Assembly (NCBI RefSeq): GCF_900104625.1
Contig: NZ_FNVZ01000005.1
Span: forward strand, 186,001-250,000
DNA: 64,000 nt
Direction of reading: 5' to 3'
Source: Leptotrichia massiliensis
GTDB taxonomy: Bacteria; Fusobacteriota; Fusobacteriia; Fusobacteriales; Leptotrichiaceae
The position numbers and the translations under genes were made by a program. This document shows, one piece after another, positions 43,877 to 52,237 of the stretch (the first letter of the stretch is position 1; each line of letters starts with the position of its first letter). The notes beneath the pieces were generated by a model. It worked only from the letters and a program-made list of their open reading frames with translations, ran no database searches and had not been told where the DNA came from.

Positions 43877-45001
43877 GTGAAAAAACATCTTAAATACATT
43901 ATACACTCTGTCGATAAGTTCCTCGCCTGCAGGGATATGTCTAAGGGTTTCATTAAATTTAAATGTCCTCTCTGTCCTGTTATCCACAAGTTCCCTCTTA
44001 CCTGTAAGTCTAAACTTTGTCCTTCATGTGGTTTCAAATATTCCAGTATCTGGTCTCAGAACATTATGAAACATATTCTGAATATTGAACATCGGCATGT
44101 GCTCTTTACTATACCTAAAGAATGCAGACAATTTTTCTTCTATGACAGAAACCTCCTCTCAAAGCTTTCTGCCGCCGTTAACGAAATCTTTAAGTTCTGC
44201 TTCCATAATATCTCCAGAAAGAAACTGAGAAAAAATAAAATATCAAAATATTCTGAAAAATATTTCACTGACTCTGACATCGTACACTATGGCCTCATTT
44301 CAATTATACATACTTTTGGAAGGGATCTTAAATGGAATCCGCATATCCATGCCATTGTTTCTTTGGGTGGATTTACTAAAAATTTTGACTTCAAGAAAAT
44401 GAGACATTTTAATGTGGATACTATTGCCGGTCAATGGAAATACCATGTCCTCAAAATTATTCAGAATGGAGAATATAATGACAGTAAAATTAAAAAAAAG
44501 GCCTTGGACACTGCTGCAAAACTTTACAAAGAAGACAAAAGATTCTTCTTTAATGTCGGTGACGGTGACATCAACAGCACAAAGGGTATTATCAGATATC
44601 TTGGAAGATATCTCGCCCGTTCTCCTATTGCTGAATACAAGATTACTGAAATTGATGATGATAAAGTTACTTTCTTTTTCAATGACCTTGCTAACAATAA
44701 AAAGAAAACTTTCATTACAATGTCTGCTGAAAAATTTATCTCACAGATTCTCATTCACCTGCCTCCTAAAAACTTTAAAATGGTAAACAGGTACGGTTTC
44801 TATTCAAGACATATTTCCGATAAACTTAAAAAGGCTATGGAGCCTTTTAAGAAAAATATTGTCGTATCAAAATATTCATTTTATCAGAGACAGATGTACA
44901 TAACTTTTGGAATGAATCCCTTTTTCTGTCCTGAATGTAAAATCAGGATGATTGTCTGGGAATTCTATCATTATCTTTTTCCACCCCCATATATATTATA
45001 G
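43877..45001 (+). CDS. IS91-family transposase, N-terminus truncated
   Basis: 374 codons, with a GTG only 2 bases after the IS30 end. Zinc-binding CPLCPVIHKFPLTCKSKLCPSCGF near residue 34, HUH motif LKWNPHIHAIVSLGGF (~155) and catalytic-tyrosine region IIRYLGRYLARSPIAEY (~240) identify the rolling-circle IS91/ISCR family. The usual first ~20-30 residues seem to be missing because IS30 inserted there. Whether the GTG is used is unknown. A 3' hairpin follows at 45032. Confidence 0.85.
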   Translation: MKKHLKYIIHSVDKFLACRDMSKGFIKFKCPLCPVIHKFPLTCKSKLCPSCGFKYSSIWSQNIMKHILNIEHRHVLFTIPKECRQFFFYDRNLLSKLSAAVNEIFKFCFHNISRKKLRKNKISKYSEKYFTDSDIVHYGLISIIHTFGRDLKWNPHIHAIVSLGGFTKNFDFKKMRHFNVDTIAGQWKYHVLKIIQNGEYNDSKIKKKALDTAAKLYKEDKRFFFNVGDGDINSTKGIIRYLGRYLARSPIAEYKITEIDDDKVTFFFNDLANNKKKTFITMSAEKFISQILIHLPPKNFKMVNRYGFYSRHISDKLKKAMEPFKKNIVVSKYSFYQRQMYITFGMNPFFCPECKIRMIVWEFYHYLFPPPYIL

Positions 45002-45031
45002 AGCCAAATAAATTTAGTTTACTTATAAATT

Positions 45032-45078
45032 AAAAAGATGCTAAACTACAAAAAATTGTTTTTTTAGCATCTTTTTTC
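45032..45078 (+). terminator. Hairpin at the 3' end of the IS91-type gene
   Basis: AAAAAGATGCTAAAC / GTTTTTTTAGCATCTTTTTT, an 11-base or longer stem. A terminator, or part of the IS91 replication end. Confidence 0.6.
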
Positions 45079-45082
45079 TTTT

Positions 45083-45113
45083 GGGGCTCAACTATTTAAT
45101 TTGCAACAGCCCC
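45083..45113. repeat. IS-end-like palindrome
   Basis: GGGGCT ... AGCCCC; its right half TTTGCAACAGCCCC is the exact inverse of GGGGCTGTTGCAAA at 55134-55147. These look like terminal repeats of a lost IS that framed the R-M locus. Confidence 0.5.
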
Positions 45114-45129
45114 TTCATCAAAATCTGAG

Positions 45130-45195
45130 ATGACCGAACTATATCAAATCAGGAAAAACTACGAGAAATATATGGGGAAAGAAATGGAGAGGTAG
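45130..45195 (+). pseudogene. Remnant of a plus-strand gene 3' end
   Basis: A short frame MTELYQIRKNYEKYMGKEME then R and a stop, inserted between the IS scar and the R-M locus. It looks like the C-terminal tail of a longer protein. Origin not recognised. Confidence 0.3.
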
Positions 45196-45203
45196 CCTCT
45201 AAT

Positions 45204-45788
45204 TTAATTACGCTGATGAAGGGTGATAAGGTTGTCAAGACTGCGGAAGTATGAACCAATCTGCTTCTGTTCTTCTATATTTGGAATAGGCATTTCAATA
45301 TCCATCATCTTGTTTTTGGATATGTTATATCTTGAAATGCCCTGTGCCAAAAATGTTATATTCTTTCTCATTGAGGAAGAACGAAGCATATAAGCAAGAT
45401 AATAAGGATTAAACTCAACCATTGGTCTATATCCAAAGCAAAAGCTGTTTAAGTAAGTATTTTCAACGTTTCCAAGCCAAACAGAGGACATCCCCACTTC
45501 CTCAGGCGTTTCTGATGATGTGGTAAATAGCACATCTCCAAAAAGAACTTTGTTTTGACTATCATCAATTTCAACTGCTTCAGTCATATCCAGAAAACCG
45601 ACAGCATTAGAAAATATATTCATATAAGTTACAAATTTCCCATTACCGTGTCCGAAATCTTCTTTCGTTTTTTCTGACAATCCTGTATAGGTTGTTCCTA
45701 CCTCCCCCAACTTACGCAGTTCCCAAGTTATTGAAAAGAAAAGCCAAGATAAAAACTTGGCTCTTGTAATGAATTTCTTATACTTCAT
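45204..45788 (-). pseudogene. Partial hsdS cassette behind hsdR
   Basis: 194 codons with one target-recognition domain and one conserved region: SITWELRKLGEV at the front, RYNISKNKMMDIEMPIPNIE and SLDNLITLHQRN at the end. A whole HsdS has two such halves. Its ATG overlaps the hsdR stop by 11 bases. Shares 26-bp repeat segments with the full hsdS, so it could swap specificity by homologous recombination. Confidence 0.75.
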
Positions 45789-48700
45789 TCAATGGTGATT
45801 CGATGTCAAATCCTCCACTTAGAATAAATTCACGAAGCAATATATCAGCCTTCATCATAACTTTTGGCGGTATTATTTTTATTCCTTCAATCTTTTCAAA
45901 ATAATCTTTTGCCTTCTTCTTATCTACAGTCTGCTTCAATTCATCGTATCTACCGAACTCGTTTAAATTGCTTTCAACAAGCTTTAAGCTCATAATAGCT
46001 CTTAGCTTATCTTCGTCCACTCCAAGATGGACAGAAACACGGTGAATTTGGTCATTCTTCGCTTTTAATAAATACTCATTGATATAATCCCACAGCGTTT
46101 TCCCTGAAGTAATTTCAACATCCCCCCTTTGAATGTCGTGCAGGAATATATTTGCGTATTTCTGTTCCTCTTGTGTTAGCATTGCAAAGGTCTTATGGAG
46201 CTCAGTCTCAGCCTTTTCAATATCCTCCATACTTGCTCCATTTCCATTTAATAATTTAATATATTTATCAAACCTGGAGTTCATATAATCTGAATCAATC
46301 AAGCCGGTGTCGATTTCTGTAATATATCCGTCCAAATCATACGGTACATCATCATCGCCGAGAGTAGAACCTCCTCCTGTCAATTCTTTATAACGAAGAA
46401 CTAAAATCAGGTAAGTCTTTTCATCAATTGCCACATCAATGTTTTCTGCCGTTGTGTCGTCTTGATAAGAAGATATATTCCATTTAAATCCCTGAATTTT
46501 TGCAGCTTCTAAAAATTCATTAAACTCTTTGAAATCTTTTGCAAATTTTTTACAAGCGTCTATATCTGCCGGCAATCTTTCAAAATTTGAAACTCCTGCA
46601 CCTTCGAAAATATCAAAAATATTTTTGAAAAGCCGATTCATTTCCTTTAGATTTTCTATAAGATGTTGGGCAAATAACCCGAGTGGTCTATCTCCTGAAT
46701 AGAGCTTTACGGCAGCGTTTATATTGCTCTCCATTGTATGTGGTCTTCGATAATATCTGATTGTACCAAATGGCTTATCCGGTCCAAACAGCCTATTTGT
46801 GCGGGAAAATGCCTGAATGATATTCTCATAACGCAACATCTTATCCATATATAAAGTATTAATCCATTTCGAGTCAAAGCCTGTAAGCATTTGATCAACT
46901 ACAATCAGCAAATCAATTTGTTTCTCGGGTTCGTTTTCAATTCTTTTATAAGGTTTCTTATGTGCTAAACGGGAAGCAATATCCTTTTTCATTTTATGGA
47001 AGGTAGGAATGGTAAAATCCTGCCCGTAAAGCGAGTTATAATCCTCAATAATCTCTACAAGCCCATCCTCTTTAAACTGGACACCTCCATTATTATCAAT
47101 GCTTGAATCAAATAGTGCTGTGATTTTAAGGTGTGAAAGCTCGCTTTTCATCAAACGATAATAGTTAATCGCTTCCGGTATACTGCTTGTAGCAAATATA
47201 GCATGAAATTTACTTCCTCTGCTCAGCGTCAACCAATTATCCGCTATATCCTTTACAACAGTTTTAGTATGTTCTTCTGTTTGATACTGAACATTAGGGA
47301 TATAATCTTCTATACCCTTAATGTAATTTCCTTTATTATCAAAGTTTCCCACCATTGGTACTTGATTGGCATCCATATACTTATAATATATTTTGCTTTT
47401 AGTAGGATCAGAAATTGCTTCCTCTTCAGTTTTTGCTTTGGCTTTTTCAAGTGCTACAACTTTACGAACATCTTTATCTTTAAAGGTTAACACTTTATAG
47501 GGATCAAATCCCAGCACATTCTTATCTCTTATTCCATCCGCAATGCTGTACCTATGCAACTCATTGCCAAAAACCGTTGTCGTGGTATTTTTCTTTTTCT
47601 GATTCTCATCTTGAATAGGTGTTCCTGTAAAGCCAAAAAACATTGCCTTAGGAAAAGTGTTTTTAATTGTAATGAGCATATCCCCAAATGTTGAACGATG
47701 AGCTTCATCAACAATAAACACAATTCGTTTATCGCCTATCATCTCAATATCTCTGGCATTTAGTCCACCTACTTCATCTTTTATATTGCTCATTTTCTGA
47801 ATAGAGGTAACAATCAATGTATCAGCAGGATCATAGCTTTTAAGTTTGCTTATAAGTACATTCGTATTTTCTGTCGCCTGAACATCCTCATTTTCATCAG
47901 CAAATCCCCGATATTCTTTAAGAGATTGCGTCCCAAGTTCAATTCTATCCATTAAAAAAATTACTTTATCTGCATCTTTTGAGCTGGCAATAAGCTGTGC
48001 CGATTTGAAGCTCGTCATTGTCTTTCCTGATCCTGTCGTATGCCATACATAGCCTCCGAGCTGACTATTGCCTTCCCATTTTCCCTTAGCAACCTTATCT
48101 GAAATAGCACTTGCCGCAAAATACTGATAACTTCGCATTACCTTGAGAACACCATCAGAATCATCGGCAACTGTATAAAATCCGATGAGCTGGTGAGCCA
48201 TAGGAATAGAAAGAAGTGTTGATGCTACTTTATTCCATTCATTTATTGGCTCGTTATTAAAGTCAGCCCAATGAAAATAATAATCTTGATTGAACTTGCC
48301 GTCAGGACCTGGATTTGCAAAATATACTGCTTCTTTCGGTTCCATTGCAACAAAAATCTGGACAAGTGAAAATAGTCCTGTAAAAATACCCTCTCGAGAG
48401 TATTTTTCAATTTGATGATAAGCTTGACTTACCGGTATACCACTTCTTTTTAGTTCAATATGAATCACAGGCATACCGTTTATAAGAAGCATCAAATCTC
48501 CACGACGATCATTGAGCAGTTTTGACTTGGTAGGAAATTTCGGTTGTTGTACAATCTGGTATCTACTTTGACCTGCTGCAATTTCAAGGCGATCATATAT
48601 TTTAAGACTAACCTCTTTGCCGAAGTGCAACTTATCATCAGGGTTATCTCTAACGATAGAAACACTTTTACCATTGATAAATCCGTTTAATTTTAATGGT

Positions 48701-48924
48701 GTTCTGAGTGCTTCAATCTGCTCTAATATTTGTTGCATCTCGCTGTCGGTCAGAGGATAATCATTTAATCTATCAATGTTTCTATTATTTTCAAAAAGAA
48801 TATTTGCCCAATTCCTAAGCAAATCTTTTTCAGAGTAGTTTTTCAGGACTTCTTTTTCCCAACCCTTCTCGGATAAGATTTTAATTAAAGCCTCTTCAAA
48901 ATCTGACTCTTTATTAAAAACCAT
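45778..48924 (-). CDS. hsdR: Type I restriction enzyme, R subunit
   Basis: 1048 residues. N-terminal nuclease core GDLMLLINGMPVIHIELKRS (PD-(D/E)xK, ~145), Walker A HTTGSGKTMTSF (~295), VDEAHRSTFG (~408), FGFTGTPIQ (~440), and FSRTNRLFGPDK (~720), followed by a helical C-terminal HsdM/S-binding region. It translocates DNA and cuts unmodified DNA. A TAGGAGG site precedes the ATG. Same strand as hsdM and hsdS but separated from them by the ADP-ribosylation genes. Confidence 0.95.
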   Translation of the reverse strand: MVFNKESDFEEALIKILSEKGWEKEVLKNYSEKDLLRNWANILFENNRNIDRLNDYPLTDSEMQQILEQIEALRTPLKLNGFINGKSVSIVRDNPDDKLHFGKEVSLKIYDRLEIAAGQSRYQIVQQPKFPTKSKLLNDRRGDLMLLINGMPVIHIELKRSGIPVSQAYHQIEKYSREGIFTGLFSLVQIFVAMEPKEAVYFANPGPDGKFNQDYYFHWADFNNEPINEWNKVASTLLSIPMAHQLIGFYTVADDSDGVLKVMRSYQYFAASAISDKVAKGKWEGNSQLGGYVWHTTGSGKTMTSFKSAQLIASSKDADKVIFLMDRIELGTQSLKEYRGFADENEDVQATENTNVLISKLKSYDPADTLIVTSIQKMSNIKDEVGGLNARDIEMIGDKRIVFIVDEAHRSTFGDMLITIKNTFPKAMFFGFTGTPIQDENQKKKNTTTTVFGNELHRYSIADGIRDKNVLGFDPYKVLTFKDKDVRKVVALEKAKAKTEEEAISDPTKSKIYYKYMDANQVPMVGNFDNKGNYIKGIEDYIPNVQYQTEEHTKTVVKDIADNWLTLSRGSKFHAIFATSSIPEAINYYRLMKSELSHLKITALFDSSIDNNGGVQFKEDGLVEIIEDYNSLYGQDFTIPTFHKMKKDIASRLAHKKPYKRIENEPEKQIDLLIVVDQMLTGFDSKWINTLYMDKMLRYENIIQAFSRTNRLFGPDKPFGTIRYYRRPHTMESNINAAVKLYSGDRPLGLFAQHLIENLKEMNRLFKNIFDIFEGAGVSNFERLPADIDACKKFAKDFKEFNEFLEAAKIQGFKWNISSYQDDTTAENIDVAIDEKTYLILVLRYKELTGGGSTLGDDDVPYDLDGYITEIDTGLIDSDYMNSRFDKYIKLLNGNGASMEDIEKAETELHKTFAMLTQEEQKYANIFLHDIQRGDVEITSGKTLWDYINEYLLKAKNDQIHRVSVHLGVDEDKLRAIMSLKLVESNLNEFGRYDELKQTVDKKKAKDYFEKIEGIKIIPPKVMMKADILLREFILSGGFDIESPLNEV

Positions 48925-49005
48925 TGTAATTCCTCCTAACTTTCAATATATGTCTTTACATACCGAATTGCTTTTTAAAGGCAATTCTTTTATTATTTCT
49001 TTTTT

Positions 49006-49524
49006 TTACTTACGCTGATGAAGGGTGATAAGGTTGTCGAGTAACTCCATATAATCGCCTATTTTGTGTTGCTCATACTCACTTGGAACAGGTATAACAA
49101 GCTCTCTTATTTTATTTAAAGCTATAAACTTTTGAGTTCCACCATCAAGATTTTCGTCCAACTGATGTGCAACACTATTTGATTGTAAACAGTGATATAA
49201 GTAATGATAAAACACATCACCGATATCCTTAATTAAAGCAACATTTTTTATTGTAAAATCAGGTGTTTCACGCACTAAAGCAATGTTTCCGATAGTTCCA
49301 ATCATACCCATTAGAATATCATTTTTATCAACTTTAGAGCGTTTGTTTATTTCCTCATAATCTTTATCAGAAACATACTGTATATCTTCATAATTGATAA
49401 ATCCATCTTTAACATTTTTGGATGTAATGAATGGATGTCCATCTTCTACATATTGTGGTGAATCGTGAGTTCCATCTCTCACATCAGTAATAGTATCCAA
49501 CTTACGCTGTTCCCAAGTAAGACT
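49006..49524 (-). pseudogene. Partial hsdS cassette behind the NADAR gene
   Basis: In frame right after the NADAR stop: FSLTWEQRKLDTITDVRDGT, then a single recognition domain with DKNDILMGMIGTIGN and the conserved end LLDNLITLHQRK. TTG at 49500 is the only plausible start. It carries the repeated 26-bp segment at 49013-49038. Likely a silent half-subunit for recombination with the full hsdS. Confidence 0.7.
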
Positions 49525-49527
49525 GAA

Positions 49528-50001
49528 TTATAAACATTCCCGCACCATCATAAGTGTATATCCAAGCAAATTTTGCCCTTTCCATTTTGTTTTATCAAGC
49601 CTGTTAGGATCTTTCATTGATAATCCCACACCCCAAATTAGGTCTTTTACAGCACATTCTGCTAATATAGCTTCTCCAGTAGATTTAAGTCTATCTTTTA
49701 AATCCTTATTCTGTAAGAATTTTGCCAAAAGTCCTTCATAAACGACAATTTGCCTAATGCCATTCCATATATGCTCATCATAATTTTTTACTTGTCTTCC
49801 AAGTGCCTTGATTTGGGAGGTATCATCAGTGGAAAGTATATTTTTAGCTACTGCTTCATCGCCAAAGCAAATCGCTTTTTGATACATCATGAATTGTTCC
49901 ATTGATGAAAAATTTTTCTTCTCTACTGTAAATGGCGATAGATACCAATTACTTAAATAACCATTTTCTTCATTTGGATTGTGAAAACATACAACACTCA
50001 T
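49528..50001 (-). CDS. NADAR-family (YbiA-like) protein
   Basis: 157 residues. FHNPNEENGYLSNWY (~6), MEQFMMYQKAICFGD (~35), WNGIRQIVVYEGLLAKF (~80), and ECAVKDLIWGVGLSMKDPN (~116) define NADAR, a family that processes ADP-ribose derivatives. Some NADAR proteins remove ADP-ribose from guanine and act as antitoxins to DarT1-type toxins. Overlaps the previous gene by 4 bases, in an operon with an ADP-ribosyltransferase-like gene; a reversal or immunity role is inferred. Confidence 0.85.
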   Translation of the reverse strand: MSVVCFHNPNEENGYLSNWYLSPFTVEKKNFSSMEQFMMYQKAICFGDEAVAKNILSTDDTSQIKALGRQVKNYDEHIWNGIRQIVVYEGLLAKFLQNKDLKDRLKSTGEAILAECAVKDLIWGVGLSMKDPNRLDKTKWKGQNLLGYTLMMVRECL

Positions 50002-50426
50002 CGCACTTCTCCGACCTTTCGCACCGCTAAATCAAGTTCCAAGTCGTGCAGACCGTAGTATGCTTTTTTCAAAAAGTCAAGCGGAACTTTTTTCAGTACT
50101 TCTGAGCTTGGAATATTGTAGTACCACTGATAATAAGCATAGAACTCACCAATCCAATCAGGCATAAACCCGTCAATAGACTTACCGGATTTCAAAACAT
50201 AATTTTCTGTTTCGGTAAAGTAGTCCCACAACTCTTTAGCGCTCATGGTATTTACATAAGCTTTCGCTTCATCAATGCTTTTTCTTGTTTTGCTTTGCAT
50301 ATATGTCTTGATAAAATCTTCGGTGTTCTTATCGGAGAAATTTTGAGCAACGAAGTCAAAGAGTTTTCCCTGATTTTCCACCACATCATTCAAATAATCT
50401 TTTGAATATGCTCTCATAATCATCAC
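49998..50426 (-). CDS. Middle protein of DUF3990-NADAR module
   Basis: 142 residues, overlapping its two neighbours by 4 bases each. Motifs: DFVAQNFSDKNTEDFIKTYM, MSAKELWDYF, and PDWIGEFYAYYQWYYNIPSS, then LHDLELDLAVRKVG. All-helical, no signal. It resembles small proteins encoded beside DUF3990 genes, some of which may be antitoxins, but I cannot place its family. Confidence 0.55.
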   Translation of the reverse strand: MMIMRAYSKDYLNDVVENQGKLFDFVAQNFSDKNTEDFIKTYMQSKTRKSIDEAKAYVNTMSAKELWDYFTETENYVLKSGKSIDGFMPDWIGEFYAYYQWYYNIPSSEVLKKVPLDFLKKAYYGLHDLELDLAVRKVGEVR

Positions 50427-51076
50427 TCCTTAAAAAGCGTACTGAAAACCTTAGTTACACTATTGGCATCTGAGTCTACAAGTTCTCTCATTTTCTGTCT
50501 TGCAGTAATGTCCCGCTGATTATACTTTTCGTTAAATTCAGCATACTGAACCGCCATTAAGCCATCATCTAACTCATGCAGCTTAGAATAAGCAAGCTTG
50601 GACTTAATACAATACTGAATACCCAAACCGCCAAAAGAAAGCAGTTCTTCAAGAATATCCATATCAATATTGTCTCTTACAAATTCCTTTGCAATGTAGA
50701 AATAAGAGGCATTTGCTCGCCATCCTCTGATAACATCATATTCTTTAGTGTCTACGCCGTATTTTTCTATAAACTTCTTTGCAAGCATACGGTAACGCTT
50801 TGAGTCGGCAGCATCCCTATGCTTCATCAGTTCAGCCAGCCAAGCCAAAACGCCTTTATCTTGAAAATCCAAGATTTTAAGTCCGGCAGTATCAAGCTGA
50901 TACTTATGAACCCATCCGTTTTTCTCATTCGGCCTACAAACTGCCCATTCTTTAGCAAGGTCTATACTTTCGGTCAAGTAAAACCCTTGACCGTAGTCAT
51001 GCTTTTCTTCGCCCTTGCCGTATGTCGGTACTACGATTTTGTCAGGAGTGCCATGAAATAAGATCAACTTATCCAT
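50423..51076 (-). CDS. DUF3990 protein, ADP-ribosyltransferase-like
   Basis: 217 residues. LILFHGTPDKIVVPTYG (HG motif, ~4) and HDYGQGFYLTESIDLAKEWA (~26) fit the H-Y part of an ADP-ribosyltransferase fold, as known for DUF3990; WVHKYQLD and a later YDVIRGWRA follow. The enzyme, if active, would use NAD to modify a target. Starts 14 bases after hsdS, so it shares the R-M operon. Pairing with a NADAR gene suggests a toxin-type activity under reversal. Substrate unknown. Confidence 0.75.
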   Translation of the reverse strand: MDKLILFHGTPDKIVVPTYGKGEEKHDYGQGFYLTESIDLAKEWAVCRPNEKNGWVHKYQLDTAGLKILDFQDKGVLAWLAELMKHRDAADSKRYRMLAKKFIEKYGVDTKEYDVIRGWRANASYFYIAKEFVRDNIDMDILEELLSFGGLGIQYCIKSKLAYSKLHELDDGLMAVQYAEFNEKYNQRDITARQKMRELVDSDANSVTKVFSTLFKE

Positions 51077-51090
51077 TTTCGCATTTCCTC

Positions 51091-52236
51091 CTAAATAAAC
51101 ATCTTTTCAAGCATAGATTTCTTGATATTTTTCAATTTTTCCAGCTTACGCTGATGAAGGGTGATAAGGTTGTCGAGTCTTTTAAAATAATCACCTATCA
51201 CTTCTTTCTCTTGGTCATCACTTGGAACCGTTAGGCTTAATGCCCTTAATTCGCTCGCCTTCACAAGTGGCTGTCCTGTTCCAAAAGAAAGCCTTTTTAA
51301 ATCAAACTTCTCTAATAAGTAGTATAGGAAATCTATATGCGAACCCTGTATAAATACAGTATTATCACTTATTTTAACCTTACCAGCATGTCTATATAAA
51401 TTGCCCGCATTTACTCCAACTCTTGCCGTTAATAAAAAGTCTCCTTCATAATCATAGTGATCGTCAAATCCAATAATAGATGTCGAACCGAGAATTTCAT
51501 AATTTCCCGAATCCTTAGAAACAAATTTGCTCTTACCTGTATCAATATTTTCTGTTAGCTCCGATAGCTTACACTGTTCCCAAGCTTCAGTAAAACCCTT
51601 AAAACGAATTTCCGGTACATTTGAACCATTTTTCGGAAACATTTTTTCAAGCATAGATTTTTTTACACTGGTCAATTTTTCATACTCACGCTGATGAAGG
51701 GTGATAAGGTTGTTGATGTTGCGGAAATACTCGCCGATTTTGGTTTGTTCCTTAACTGATGTAGGCAACATAACATCAACTTTTCCAATTTCATCTTTAT
51801 TAATTTTCATCGGAATTGCTGTTTTTAAGGTTCTATTTGCCAATCCTTTCTTTACATAATCAGATTGAATTGCATTACTCAAAAAGTAAGGATTTGTACT
51901 CTTATATTTTAATAACGCAAGGCTGACATAGTATGCTTTTAAGGCATTATCAGCTATTACATTTGTTGTTCCCACATCACCAATTCTTGTCATTAAAATA
52001 TCATTTTCTTGTGGGTAAACTTTATAATCTCGCTTAAAATCATCTTCAGAAATATATTTTGAAGATTGTAAAGTTGCAATGTTTTCTACTGATAAAAACA
52101 TTATTCCATTGTCTTGATATTTTGGAGTTTGATGCACACCGTCATATATTCCAACAACATCCCCCAACTTACGCTGTTCCCAAGCTTCTGTAAATCCGGC
52201 AAATCTAATGGCTGGTTTTTTTGTATTTTCTGCCAT
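51091..52236 (-). CDS. hsdS: Type I restriction enzyme, specificity subunit
   Basis: 381 residues with the two-half layout. Half 1: FTEAWEQRKLGDVVGIYDGV, NINNLITLHQREYEKL, KKSMLEKMFP. Half 2: FTEAWEQCKLSELTENIDTG, RLDNLITLHQRKLEKL, KKSMLEKMF. The two target-recognition domains set the bipartite DNA sequence. I use ATG 52236 (GGAGGTGAATAAA upstream), not the upstream start at 52311 inside hsdM. Confidence 0.93.
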   Translation of the reverse strand: MAENTKKPAIRFAGFTEAWEQRKLGDVVGIYDGVHQTPKYQDNGIMFLSVENIATLQSSKYISEDDFKRDYKVYPQENDILMTRIGDVGTTNVIADNALKAYYVSLALLKYKSTNPYFLSNAIQSDYVKKGLANRTLKTAIPMKINKDEIGKVDVMLPTSVKEQTKIGEYFRNINNLITLHQREYEKLTSVKKSMLEKMFPKNGSNVPEIRFKGFTEAWEQCKLSELTENIDTGKSKFVSKDSGNYEILGSTSIIGFDDHYDYEGDFLLTARVGVNAGNLYRHAGKVKISDNTVFIQGSHIDFLYYLLEKFDLKRLSFGTGQPLVKASELRALSLTVPSDDQEKEVIGDYFKRLDNLITLHQRKLEKLKNIKKSMLEKMFI

Positions 52237-52237
52237 T

